Assembly (NCBI GenBank): GCA_035298965.1
Contig: DATGXO010000203.1
Location: 1-33,049, forward strand
DNA: 33,049 nt
Direction: 5' to 3'
DNA from: CAJCBL01 sp035298965
GTDB lineage: Bacteria > Verrucomicrobiota > Verrucomicrobiia > Opitutales > Opitutaceae
Part shown: positions 22,988 through 31,664 of the stretch, one piece after another
Position numbering within the stretch: position 1 is the first letter of the stretch
How the letters are laid out: each line of letters opens with the position of its first letter
Notes under the pieces: model-generated
Seen by the model: only the letters and a program-made list of their open reading frames with translations
The model's database searches: none
What the model was told of the DNA's origin: nothing
Made by a program: the position numbers and the translations under genes

Positions 22988-24046
22988 TCAGGCCTTGGGC
23001 CGCTTCTGCCAGGCTTCGACGATCTGGCGGATGGTTTCCTCGAGGCTCACGGAGATGTCCCAGCTCGGGTAGTGGGCGCGCATCTTCCGGAGATCCGAGT
23101 AATAGCAGATGTGGTCGCCGATGCGGTTCTGGTCGACGTACGTGTAGACCTGTTTCCTGCCGGAGAACTTCTCCGCGATCGCGAACGCCTCGAGGATCGA
23201 GCAGCTGTTGGCCTTGCCGCCGCCGAGGTTGTAGACCTCGCCCACGCGCGGGGCGGAGACGAAGGCGTGCATGAAGCGCGCGACATCGAGCGAGTGGATG
23301 TTGTCGCGCACCTGCTTGGCCTTGTACCCGAAGACGCGGTACTCGCGGCCCTCGAGGTTGCACTTCACGAGGTAGGAGAGGAAGCCGTGGAGCTCGACAC
23401 CGGTGTGGTTCGGGCCGGTGAGGCAGCCGCCGCGCAGGCAGCAGGTCGGCATGTTGAAATAGCGGCCGTACTCCTGGACCATCACGTCGGCGGCGACCTT
23501 GGAGGCGCCGAAGAGCGAGTGCTTCGACTGGTCGATGGTGAACGTCTCGGCGATGCCGTGCTCGTAGGCGGAGTCGGCGTAGTCCCAGCGGGTATCGAGT
23601 TCCCGGAGCGCGATGCGGTTCGGGGCGTCGCCGTAGACTTTGTTGGTCGACATGTGCACGAACGGCACCTCGGGGTTCACCTGGCGGTTGGCCTCGAGGA
23701 GGTTGAGCGTGCCGACGGCGTTGGTGTCGAAATCGTCGAAGGGAATCGCGGCGGCGCGGTCGTGCGAGGGCTGCGCGGCGGTGTGGACGATCACGTCGGG
23801 CTTCACCTCTTTGACCAGCGCGAGCACGCCGGCGCGGTCGCGGATATCCAGCTCATGGTGCACGAAACCCGGCAGGTCGCGCAGGAGGCGCTGCTGGTTC
23901 CAACGCGTGTCGCCCTGCGGGCCGAAGAAGACGGCGCGCTGGTTGTTGTCCACGCCGTGGATCGTGTAGCCCTGCTTCGCGAAATAGACGCAGACCTCCG
24001 ACCCGATGAGGCCGGAGGAGCCGGTGACGAGGAGACGTTTCGCCAT
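22988..24046 (-). CDS. NAD-dependent SDR epimerase (CDP-paratose 2-epimerase-like), copy 2
   Basis: 352 residues from the ATG at 24044-24046 (MAKRLLVTGSSGLIGSEV); about 96 upstream in-frame codons are not protein-like. Motifs: GSSGLIG, HTAAQPSHDRA, MSTNKVYGD, FGASK (here F replaces the usual Tyr of YxxxK), RGGCLTGPNHTGVELHGFL, KQVRDNIHSLDVARF and NLGGGKANSCS. The last part resembles CDP-paratose 2-epimerase family proteins strongly. The Tyr-to-Phe change at the catalytic position is notable, although neighbouring residues could be aligned differently. This is the first gene of the minus-strand polysaccharide run, with a candidate promoter at 24057-24085. Confidence 0.87.
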   Translation of the reverse strand: MAKRLLVTGSSGLIGSEVCVYFAKQGYTIHGVDNNQRAVFFGPQGDTRWNQQRLLRDLPGFVHHELDIRDRAGVLALVKEVKPDVIVHTAAQPSHDRAAAIPFDDFDTNAVGTLNLLEANRQVNPEVPFVHMSTNKVYGDAPNRIALRELDTRWDYADSAYEHGIAETFTIDQSKHSLFGASKVAADVMVQEYGRYFNMPTCCLRGGCLTGPNHTGVELHGFLSYLVKCNLEGREYRVFGYKAKQVRDNIHSLDVARFMHAFVSAPRVGEVYNLGGGKANSCSILEAFAIAEKFSGRKQVYTYVDQNRIGDHICYYSDLRKMRAHYPSWDISVSLEETIRQIVEAWQKRPKA

Positions 24047-24056
24047 GAGGCGGAAA

Positions 24057-24085
24057 GGTATGCGGGCGGCGGTGGCGCATTTCAA
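24057..24085 (-). promoter_or_regulatory. Possible promoter of the minus-strand polysaccharide operon
   Basis: On the minus strand, TTGAAA (24080-24085) is followed after exactly 17 bases by CATACC (24057-24062), 10 bases before the ATG at 24046. The -35 matches 5 of 6; the -10 only 3 of 6. Transcription would start almost at the ATG, giving a nearly leaderless message. Confidence 0.3.
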
Positions 24086-24185
24086 GCAGCGGATGCGCGG
24101 CTCCCGCTGTCGGCGGAAAAGGGATGTTGCTACCACCCCGCGCCTCGGGCGCGATGGCCCACCGGCACGTGCCGACCACTCGTTT

Positions 24186-26267
24186 ATGATCCGCCTTTCG
24201 CAACGTCTCGCCGCGGTCCGGCCGCCGCTCTGGTTTCTCGTGCTCGCGGGGCTGGCGTTGGCGAACTTGCTCCGCCAGTGGAGCGCGCCGATTCTCGACC
24301 GGCACGAGTTTCGCCAGACACAGACTGCGCTCACGGCGCACTGGCTGCGCGAGGAAGGCTGGAGCCTCGCTTATCCGCTGCCGGTTTTCGGCCCGCCGTG
24401 GTCTGCGCCCATGGAGTTTCCGCTCTATCAGGCGATGGTCGCCGGCGTGTCGAAACTCGCCGGCTGCGGCATTGAGAGCGCGGGCCGGGCGGTGGCGATC
24501 GTGGCGTTCTTCGCGGCGTTGCCGGCTTTGGCGGGGCTGTTGGCATCGGCGGGATTCACGGCGCGCACCCGTTGGTTCGCGCTCGGGAGTATGTTGCTGA
24601 CACCGGTTTACCTGTTCTACGCGCGCACGGTGTTGATCGAGACGACGGCGCTCTGTTTCGCGTTGTGGTTTCTGCATGCGTTCGTCCGCGGGCTCGAGCC
24701 CACGCCGCGACGCTGGTGGTGGGTGGGTGCGGCGATGGTGTTCGGAGCGCTCGCGGCGCTGGTGAAGATCACGACGTTTGCGCCGGCGCTGCTGATCGCC
24801 GCGGTTCCCGCCGGGGCGGCGGTGTGGCACGCCTGGCGCGATTCGGCGGGCCGCCGCACGGCGCTGCCGCCGCTGTTCGTCGCAGCGGTTCTGCCGGCGC
24901 TCGTCGCCTTCGCCGTGGGCACCTGGTGGGTGGAGTACGCGGATACGGTGAAGGCGGCCAACCCGCTCGCGGTGCGGCTGCAATCGGCCCACCTCAATGC
25001 CTGGAATTTCGGCACGCTCGCCCAGCGGCTCGACCCTGCGGCCTGGCGGACTTTGGCGGTGCAGACCGGTTACACGACGTGCCGATTGCTGCCGGGATTG
25101 CTGGCGCTCGCGGCGCTCGTTTTCGCACCGAGGCGGCACCGCTGGGCGGCGGCGACGGCTGCTGCGGCGTTCCTCGTGGGGCCGCTCTGCTTCTTCAATC
25201 TCTACCTCGTCCACGACTACTATTTTTGCGCCAACGCCGTCTTTCTCGCCGCCGCGCTCGGTCTCGCGCTGGGCGGGTTGTGGGAGAATCCGCGCGTGCC
25301 GCGTTGGGCGGCGCTCACGGTGACGCTGGTGGTGGGCGGTTTGCAGGCGCACGGATTTTTTCGCGGCCTCGGCTACTATTTCTCCCACACGCCACCGGCT
25401 CCGCCGGCGCTGGCGGCGGCGATCCGCGCGGTGGTGCCGGAGAACGGCTTCGTGTTGCTCGTGAACAAGGGCTGGAACCCGGAGTTGCCTTTCTACATGC
25501 GGCGACGCGCGGTCATGTTGCCCGACGGTTTTCACAACGATCTCGCGGCACTCGGTGAGGTCCTGAACCGGCTCCCGCCCGAGGAGCCGCGGGCGCTCGT
25601 TTGGCGCGGCACCGCGGCGATCCCGGTCGAACTGCACAGCTACCTTTTCAACGAACTCGGCCTCGATCGCACTCCGGTCGTGAGCGATGGCGAGAACACG
25701 CTCTTCGTCCGCGCGGGTGCGACGGCCGCGCTGCGCGCGCAGCTCGAGGAACTAGCTTTGCCCGGCCTCTCGTCTGCTACGCAGGCGGTCGCGGCTTGGC
25801 CGGCGGCGGAAACTTACAAGACCTTCCTGTCGCCGTTACCCGGCGACCAGTTGCTCTGTCGGCCGAGCCCGCTCTCCGGGCGCTCGCTGTACGGCCTGTC
25901 GATCGCGCGCAATGGCGACCGCGATTGCATCGTCGCCCACGCGCCGTCGCAGCTCGCGCTGGCGCCGCCGACGGGGGCGCGCTCCGTGCAGGTCGAGTTC
26001 GGCTTGGGCGACGAATGCATCCGCCCCGACACGCGCTCCGACGGAGTCGTCGTGTCGATCTACACAACCGAACCGGGCCGGCCGCGACGCACGTTGTACC
26101 GCCGCGCGCTCGATCCGGTGGCAAACCCGGCGGATCGCGGCATGCAGACGGCGCGATTCGCATTGCCGCACGACGTGCGCGGCTCGCTCGTGTTCGAGGC
26201 GTCGACCGGTGTCACCGGCGATCTCGCTTACGATTGGTTCTATTGGTACCGCATCGCGGTGGAGTGA
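24186..26267 (+). CDS. GT-C membrane glycosyltransferase with C-terminal beta domain
   Basis: 693 residues from the ATG at 24186, divergent from the minus-strand operon. The N-terminal loop LDRHEFRQTQTALTAHWL (D38, E41) is typical of ArnT/GT39-like enzymes. About ten membrane segments follow to roughly residue 420. The rest is soluble. The last ~110 residues (VQVEFGLGDECIRPDTRSDG, RALDPVANPADRGMQ, YDWFYWYRI) look like a beta-sandwich, similar to NPCBM-type carbohydrate-binding modules; this is inference. The enzyme probably moves a lipid-linked sugar to a surface glycan or protein. The next gene, a GT2, is a likely partner. Confidence 0.85.
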   Translation: MIRLSQRLAAVRPPLWFLVLAGLALANLLRQWSAPILDRHEFRQTQTALTAHWLREEGWSLAYPLPVFGPPWSAPMEFPLYQAMVAGVSKLAGCGIESAGRAVAIVAFFAALPALAGLLASAGFTARTRWFALGSMLLTPVYLFYARTVLIETTALCFALWFLHAFVRGLEPTPRRWWWVGAAMVFGALAALVKITTFAPALLIAAVPAGAAVWHAWRDSAGRRTALPPLFVAAVLPALVAFAVGTWWVEYADTVKAANPLAVRLQSAHLNAWNFGTLAQRLDPAAWRTLAVQTGYTTCRLLPGLLALAALVFAPRRHRWAAATAAAAFLVGPLCFFNLYLVHDYYFCANAVFLAAALGLALGGLWENPRVPRWAALTVTLVVGGLQAHGFFRGLGYYFSHTPPAPPALAAAIRAVVPENGFVLLVNKGWNPELPFYMRRRAVMLPDGFHNDLAALGEVLNRLPPEEPRALVWRGTAAIPVELHSYLFNELGLDRTPVVSDGENTLFVRAGATAALRAQLEELALPGLSSATQAVAAWPAAETYKTFLSPLPGDQLLCRPSPLSGRSLYGLSIARNGDRDCIVAHAPSQLALAPPTGARSVQVEFGLGDECIRPDTRSDGVVVSIYTTEPGRPRRTLYRRALDPVANPADRGMQTARFALPHDVRGSLVFEASTGVTGDLAYDWFYWYRIAVE

Positions 26268-26318
26268 ACGTGGGGCGCGGGATCGACAAATGCCGCCGGC
26301 CTCCGCAATTTCCCGACA

Positions 26319-27302
26319 GTGCCCGACCAAGCCGAACAATCCGCGCCGCCGCACGTGACGATCGTGGTGCCCGTCTTCGATGACTGGGCCGCGTTCGCGC
26401 GGTTGCTCGGCGAACTCGATGCGGCGGCGGCGGCGCTCCCCGCCGGCCTTGAGGTGCTCGCGGTCGATGACGGCTCGCTCACGCCCGCACCCTCGTCGCT
26501 CGGCGCCGATTGCCGCCATCTCCGCCGAATCGAGGTGCTGCGGCTGCGGGCCAACCTCGGCCACCAGCGCGCGCTCGCGATCGGCCTCGCCGACTGCGTG
26601 CGCGCCGCGCGTGCCGATTACGTGGTGACGATGGACGCCGACGGCGAGGATCGTCCCGCCGACCTGGCGGTGTTGCTCGAGGAGGCGTTCCGCCGGCCGG
26701 GGCAGGTGGTCGTGGCGCAGCGGGCGCGGCGCACGGAGGGGCTGGTGTTTCGCGCGGCGTACCTCGTGTACAAGCTCGCGTTCCGCTTCCTCACCGGCCG
26801 GGTGATCGCGTTCGGCAATTTCGCCGTGCTGCCCGTGGCGGCGGCGCGGCGGCTCGTGTTCATGCCGGAGTGCTGGAACCACCTTGCCGCCACGATCGTG
26901 AAATCGCGTCTGCCGATCCTCGGCCGGCCGACCGCGCGCGGCACGCGCTACGCCGGACGCTCGACGATGAATCTCGTCTCGCTCGTGGTGCACGGCTTCA
27001 GCGCGTTCTCCGTCTTCATCGACACCGCAATCACGCGCCTGCTGTTGTTCTTCGGCGCGACCTCGCTGGCGGCTGTCGTCGCGGCGGCGGTTGCGGTCGC
27101 ACTCCGCTTCGGCACCGATCTCGCGATCCCCGGCTGGGCGACGAACGTCTTCGGCCTCTCGATGGTGGTGTTCTTCCAGTCGCTCACGCTCGCCGCGGTG
27201 GTGTTGTTCTCGGTGCTCAGCAGCCGGTCTTCGGCGCCGTTCCTCGTGGGACAGCGCGGCGAGGAGTTCGTCGAGTCGCGTTCGGAGCGCGTGAACCGTT
27301 AG
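26319..27302 (+). CDS. GT2 with C-terminal membrane helices (ArnC/GtrB-like)
   Basis: 327 residues from a GTG at 26319. GT2 core: VTIVVPVFDDW, VLAVDDGS (47-53), ANLGHQRALAIGL and the metal site MDADGEDRP (D106, D108). Two membrane helices near the C-terminus (about 235-265 and 275-300) match the ArnC/GtrB type, which attach a sugar to undecaprenyl phosphate. 51 bp after the GT-C gene and 4 bp before the methyltransferase gene, so it is part of one operon. It likely supplies the upstream GT-C enzyme. Confidence 0.87.
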   Translation: MPDQAEQSAPPHVTIVVPVFDDWAAFARLLGELDAAAAALPAGLEVLAVDDGSLTPAPSSLGADCRHLRRIEVLRLRANLGHQRALAIGLADCVRAARADYVVTMDADGEDRPADLAVLLEEAFRRPGQVVVAQRARRTEGLVFRAAYLVYKLAFRFLTGRVIAFGNFAVLPVAAARRLVFMPECWNHLAATIVKSRLPILGRPTARGTRYAGRSTMNLVSLVVHGFSAFSVFIDTAITRLLLFFGATSLAAVVAAAVAVALRFGTDLAIPGWATNVFGLSMVVFFQSLTLAAVVLFSVLSSRSSAPFLVGQRGEEFVESRSERVNR

Positions 27303-27306
27303 CCGC

Positions 27307-28065
27307 ATGGAATCGAGCGAGTACGAGAATCTCGAGCGGGTGGAGCGCGTCCACTGGTTCTACGACGGGAAACGGCGGATCGTGCGGCGCTGGATCGAGC
27401 GGTTGCGGCCACTCGGGGCGGACGATGTGTTGCTCGATTTCGGCGCGGGCACGGGGCTGTTTGCTGAGGAGATGGCGCCGAGTTGCCGCGTGCTGGCGCT
27501 CGACTCGTTTCCCGAATCGCTCGAACGGCTCCGCCGGAGATTGCCGCCGGCGCAGGTGATCGAACCCACGGCCGCGGGGCGCATCCCGGTTCCCGATGCG
27601 AGCGTCGACTGCGTGACTGCTCTCGATGTGCTCGAGCATGTCGAGCGCGACGCCGCCGCGGTGGCGGAATTTCGTCGCGTGCTGCGACCGGGCGGACTGG
27701 CGGTCGTGACGGTGCCGGCGAGCATGCTGCTGTGGAGCGATTGGGATGTCTCGCTGCACCATTTCCGGCGCTACGAAAGCGAGAGCCTGCGGGCATTGTT
27801 CGGTGACGGCTGGACGATCGAGCGCCTCGCGCATGTGAACTCGTTGGCCTTCCCTCTCGTGTGGATGTTGCGACGCGCGCGACGCGGTGGCCGGCAAACC
27901 GGGCCGCGGGCGGAGGATCGCGTGCCGCCGTGCTGGCTCAACGCCCTGCTGCGCTGGCAATTTGTCGCCCAGGCCACGCTGCGCCGCGGTGGTTTGCCGT
28001 TCGGCGTGGGGCTTCTGCTGGTCGCGCGGCGAGAGAGCGGAAATGGGGTTGGCACACGCGCCTGA
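27307..28065 (+). CDS. Class I SAM-dependent methyltransferase
   Basis: 252 residues. The SAM-binding motif I is LLDFGAGTG (42-50), followed by ALD (acidic end of strand 2), VDCVTALDVLEHVERD and RVLRPGGLAVVTVPA. The N-terminus (YENLERVERVHWFYDGKRRIV) and HHFRRY resemble methyltransferases commonly found in glycan loci. It starts 4 bp after the GT2 stop and is cotranscribed. The substrate is unknown, perhaps a lipid-linked sugar given its neighbours. A weakly hydrophobic stretch near residues 180-190 may aid membrane contact. Confidence 0.88.
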   Translation: MESSEYENLERVERVHWFYDGKRRIVRRWIERLRPLGADDVLLDFGAGTGLFAEEMAPSCRVLALDSFPESLERLRRRLPPAQVIEPTAAGRIPVPDASVDCVTALDVLEHVERDAAAVAEFRRVLRPGGLAVVTVPASMLLWSDWDVSLHHFRRYESESLRALFGDGWTIERLAHVNSLAFPLVWMLRRARRGGRQTGPRAEDRVPPCWLNALLRWQFVAQATLRRGGLPFGVGLLLVARRESGNGVGTRA

Positions 28066-28087
28066 TTGCGCCGTGCTGGGGCCCGCT

Positions 28088-28570
28088 ATGAACAAACCCC
28101 AGAACACACCGGTGCCGGCGCGTGGATCGAAGCTGGCCCGTTTTCTCGCCCTTTCGTTCGTCGCCGCGTCCCTGCTTGCCGTCCCGGCCCAGGCCGTGGA
28201 ACGCGTGTTGAAGGTCCAGGCCCCCGTCAAGGCTCCCGCGCACCAGCCGGTGAAGGTCGTCGTGCGTGCCAGCACCGATGCCGGAGCGGGCGAGCAGATC
28301 GGCTTCCTGCACGTCGAGTATTCGAACGATGGCGGCAAGACTTGGGCGGGGCTCTGCTTCGAGCAGAACCAAGGCGCCGCCACGTCGCGCACGCTCTCCG
28401 TCACGGCCGGCGATGCCGGCACGGCGACTCTCGTGCGTGCACGCGTCGCGTACCGCGGCGGCGCCGCGGGCGACGTCGACTACACCGGCGCGGCCATCAA
28501 GTGGCAGGACACCTGGAACAACTGGGGTGAGCCGCCGGCGCGCATCGTGAAGGTCGAAGTGGTGCCCTGA
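28088..28570 (+). CDS. Secreted protein with one Asp-box motif
   Basis: 160 residues from the ATG at 28088. A signal peptide is clear: basic region to about 18, hydrophobic core 19-33 and an AQA cleavage site after residue 36. The mature part is small and beta-rich in appearance. It carries a single Asp-box, SNDGGKTW (79-86), a turn motif common in sialidases and other beta-propellers; one copy is not enough to call an enzyme. No PEP-CTERM or other sorting tail is seen. It follows the methyltransferase by 22 bp and ends at a strong terminator. The function is unknown; export across the inner membrane is likely. Confidence 0.75.
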   Translation: MNKPQNTPVPARGSKLARFLALSFVAASLLAVPAQAVERVLKVQAPVKAPAHQPVKVVVRASTDAGAGEQIGFLHVEYSNDGGKTWAGLCFEQNQGAATSRTLSVTAGDAGTATLVRARVAYRGGAAGDVDYTGAAIKWQDTWNNWGEPPARIVKVEVVP

Positions 28571-28599
28571 GCGCGCCGCGACCATCGCATCCGTTTCCC

Positions 28600-28626
28600 A
28601 AGGCACCGCTGCTGCGGTGCCTTTTT
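28600..28626 (+). terminator. Rho-independent terminator
   Basis: Stem AAGGCACCGC (28600-28609) with GCGGTGCCTT (28614-28623), 4-base loop, and TTTTT at 28622-28626. It lies 29 bp after the stop of the secreted protein gene. It ends the plus-strand operon and faces the converging gene that stops at 28668. Confidence 0.85.
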
Positions 28627-28667
28627 CGTGGGTGCGCCCATCCGGATTGCGATGCCGGATCCGCGCT

Positions 28668-31664
28668 TCAATGCAGATCGTACGCGCGCTGGAGCGCCTT
28701 GGCGCGTTCGAGGTGCATGAAGTCGAGCGCGGGGACTTTCACGTCGGGCGCAGGATTGTAGGGCGCGGCGAGCAGCGCGCGCATCTCGGTGCCGCGCCAG
28801 GCGACGAAGGGCGCGAGCGCCGCCGGCCAACCGCGGAGGAAATGCACGGCGAGCAGCAGCAGCAACGCGGACGCGAGCGCGGTGCGCAGACGCACGTGAG
28901 CGACAAAGCGAGTCGCGAAGTGGGCGAGCAGGAAGGCGAGGAAGGGCAGCGTCGCGAGCAGCGAGCCGTAGAGATAGCGCTGGCCGAGCGCCGCGAGCGC
29001 TCCGGTGTGGTAGCGACCGATGCCGAGCAGCACCGCGTTGCCGAGGTCGTACGCAGTCAGCGCGAGCAGCAGCGCGCGCATCCGGCCGCGCGCGACCGAA
29101 AAGCTTCCGGCGACGACCGCGATCTTCGTTGCGCCGAAAACCAGTGCGGAGGCGAAGGTCACATCGGCGCCGAAAAGTTGCGGGCCGGGGCTGAGAAAGA
29201 GAAACGTCGCCGCGAACTGCGCGACTTCGAACAGATGTCCGCCGAGCTGGCGCTGGTTGCCCTGTGGGATGAGCAGGATCGCGAGCGCCACGGCGATCGC
29301 GGGAGCGAGGGCGCAAAGCGCGGCGGGTGTCCGGCGCACGAGGCCGCGCCAGTCGCGATCGAGCGCCGCCGGCGCGAGTACGGCGACGGAGAATACGCCG
29401 CCGGTGAGCACGCCGCGCGCGAAGCAGCACGCGCTCGCCGCGGCGCAGAGCGCGAGCAGGGCCGTGGTGCGCCAACTCGGGCACACGTCGCGAGCGGAGT
29501 CGTTCCCCAGAACATGCAGGCCGAGGAGCAGAAACGTCGTCGCGAGCAGGGCGGACCATTGCACGGACCAGGCGAGCGACTCGAGGTTGCCCGGCGTGAG
29601 CGCGAACACGACCTGTGCGGCCACGGCGGCAAACCACGGCAGGCCCACGCGCAGGAGGACGCGACCGAGCAGGGCGACATTGAGCGCGTGCGTGAGCCAG
29701 AGCAGCGTGAGCAGCGCGAGGTAGCTGCCGCCGAACAGGTGCAGCGCGCCGCCCCAGCCGAGTTTGAAGAGCGGCACGAAGCTCTCGGTGAAGAACACGC
29801 ACAGCCAGCGCCACAGTCCGATGCGCGAGATCTCGTCGACGAGAAAGAGGTCGTCGGCGAACCAGACGAGTTTCGCGAACTCGCCGTGCCAGAGCACGAA
29901 CGGCGCGAGTGCGAGCAGGCCCGTGAACCACGGCAGACGACGGCGCCATGGAACATCGGCCTCCGCGGGCGCGGCCCTTTCGACGGGAGCGGCGCGCGCG
30001 GGCTCGGCCGCGGTGCTCGGCGCGGCGTTTTGTGACGGAGCCCGGGCGGCGAATACGTCCCACGCAATGGCGCCGATGAACAGCGGCACGAACGGGTACG
30101 CCGAGGCGAACGACGAGATCACCATCACCGGGAACGACGTCACATGGATGATCGCTTGGATCGTCACGTAGACGAGGCCGCCGCCCCACGCCGCGGCGGC
30201 GAGCGTGAGCGGGAATGTCCACGTGCGGCGGCGCAGCACCTGCACGACGCGCACGATCGCGACGAGTTGCGCGGTGACGAAGAGCCAGAACAGGACGTGG
30301 CGCAGCGTCTTGCCGATCACGTGCAACGCGCCGATGCGCGCGTCGGCGAGAAGTGCCGTGCGCTCTGGCGAGAGATCGCCGCCGGTCATCCGGTGGAAGA
30401 GGGCGAGCGAATCTTCGCCGCCTTCACTGGCTGGCGCGTGCGCGCTGAAGCGGCTGAACGAAACGACGAAGTCGGCGAACTCGGCGACTGTGCGCGCGAC
30501 GGCCGGTTTCTGGCCTTCGCGCCAGACCGGGAGGAACCCGCTGCGTCGGGGGCCGGCGGGCACGCGGCCGGAGTCGCAGGCGGCGTTCAACTCGTCGGCC
30601 ATCGCGCTGTAGAAGGCGTGTGCCTCGCCCGCCGAGTGCGCCCGGCCCGCGGCGGCGACGGCGTCGCGCAGCGCCCACATAAGCCAGCCGCCGCCGATCT
30701 GGCGTTCTTCAGGAGGTTGGCCGGTCACGGAGCTCGATGCCGCGGCCCAGCCGCGACCGAGATCTCCGTCGAGGTACGGACGGAGCTGGGCGAAGGTCGG
30801 GCTCACGGCGTAGAGCGCTTCGCGCGCCTGGCGCGTCACGGGCACGCTCGGCAGGTCGGGGCCGACGCGCACGCGGGTGAGCGCGCCGTAGGCGTCGTTG
30901 AAAGCCGGGTCGCGGAATTCGACGGTGCCGAACCAGCCGTAGTGGTGGAGATTCAGCGCACACACGCTGAGCAACGGCGCGAGCGCGCAGCCGGTGGCGA
31001 CCGCGAGCGCCGCGGCGGAGCGCAGCGCGGTGCGGAGAGATTCGCGCACGGCCCCGAGCACGACCGCACCGGCGAGCAGCGCGAGGCTCGGCGCGATCCA
31101 GATCGTCTCCTCGCGAGTGAGGTAGAACGCGGCGAACGACACGCCGAGCAGCACCGCCCACGGGAGCTGGCGGCGCAGCGTTTCGCGGCGGCGGAAATAG
31201 AGCGCGGCGAGCCCGGCGAAGAGCAGCAGCCCGAGCGCGACGTACACGTGCTGGCGCAGCACGCGGCCGAGGCTGGAGGCGTCGAACGTCATCGGGTTCC
31301 ACAGCAGCAGCGCGTAGAAACCGAAGCGCGCTGCGGCGGAGGTCAGCGCCGGCCGGCACGCGCGCACGAGCGCGGCGCAGGCGCCGGCGTAGAGCAGATG
31401 TTGCGAGAGGAAGAGCGGCACGCCGATCAGATGCGCGAGCGCGATCCAGAGCGGGTAGAACGGGCCCTTCGCGAGCGTCATCTGGTTGTACGCGCCGAGC
31501 CACTCGCCGCGCGCGATCGACTCGCCGAGTTGGAGAAACAACGCGTCGTCGTGCAGCGCGGGGCCGATGGCGAAGATCGGTTGGGCGGCGGTGAGCCAGA
31601 GCTTCAGCGCGGTGAGCGCGAGCGCGGCCCAGAACCAGCGGCGGTCGGTGGCGGGCTCGTTCAC
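28668..31664 (-). CDS. Giant membrane protein, apparent fusion of two GT-C-like units
   Basis: 998 residues from a GTG at 31662-31664, overlapping the stop of the preceding gene by 4 bases (GTGA). The frame is open further upstream, but that part is antisense to the GT2. Unit 1 (about 1-535) begins ALHDDALFLQLGESI (D39, D40) with AKGPFYPLWIAL and many membrane helices. An Ala/Pro/Glu-rich linker follows (about 536-572). Unit 2 (about 573-990) again has an acidic pair near residue 600, FADDLFLVDE, and another set of helices. Each half looks like a GT-C transferase of ordinary size. Likely an inner-membrane enzyme using lipid-linked sugar. Similarity of unit 2 to known families is weak. Confidence 0.7.
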   Translation of the reverse strand: MNEPATDRRWFWAALALTALKLWLTAAQPIFAIGPALHDDALFLQLGESIARGEWLGAYNQMTLAKGPFYPLWIALAHLIGVPLFLSQHLLYAGACAALVRACRPALTSAAARFGFYALLLWNPMTFDASSLGRVLRQHVYVALGLLLFAGLAALYFRRRETLRRQLPWAVLLGVSFAAFYLTREETIWIAPSLALLAGAVVLGAVRESLRTALRSAAALAVATGCALAPLLSVCALNLHHYGWFGTVEFRDPAFNDAYGALTRVRVGPDLPSVPVTRQAREALYAVSPTFAQLRPYLDGDLGRGWAAASSSVTGQPPEERQIGGGWLMWALRDAVAAAGRAHSAGEAHAFYSAMADELNAACDSGRVPAGPRRSGFLPVWREGQKPAVARTVAEFADFVVSFSRFSAHAPASEGGEDSLALFHRMTGGDLSPERTALLADARIGALHVIGKTLRHVLFWLFVTAQLVAIVRVVQVLRRRTWTFPLTLAAAAWGGGLVYVTIQAIIHVTSFPVMVISSFASAYPFVPLFIGAIAWDVFAARAPSQNAAPSTAAEPARAAPVERAAPAEADVPWRRRLPWFTGLLALAPFVLWHGEFAKLVWFADDLFLVDEISRIGLWRWLCVFFTESFVPLFKLGWGGALHLFGGSYLALLTLLWLTHALNVALLGRVLLRVGLPWFAAVAAQVVFALTPGNLESLAWSVQWSALLATTFLLLGLHVLGNDSARDVCPSWRTTALLALCAAASACCFARGVLTGGVFSVAVLAPAALDRDWRGLVRRTPAALCALAPAIAVALAILLIPQGNQRQLGGHLFEVAQFAATFLFLSPGPQLFGADVTFASALVFGATKIAVVAGSFSVARGRMRALLLALTAYDLGNAVLLGIGRYHTGALAALGQRYLYGSLLATLPFLAFLLAHFATRFVAHVRLRTALASALLLLLAVHFLRGWPAALAPFVAWRGTEMRALLAAPYNPAPDVKVPALDFMHLERAKALQRAYDLH

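Noticed and set aside
28316..28340. Sialidase call for the secreted protein
   Set aside because: One Asp-box only; the protein is too small for a propeller.
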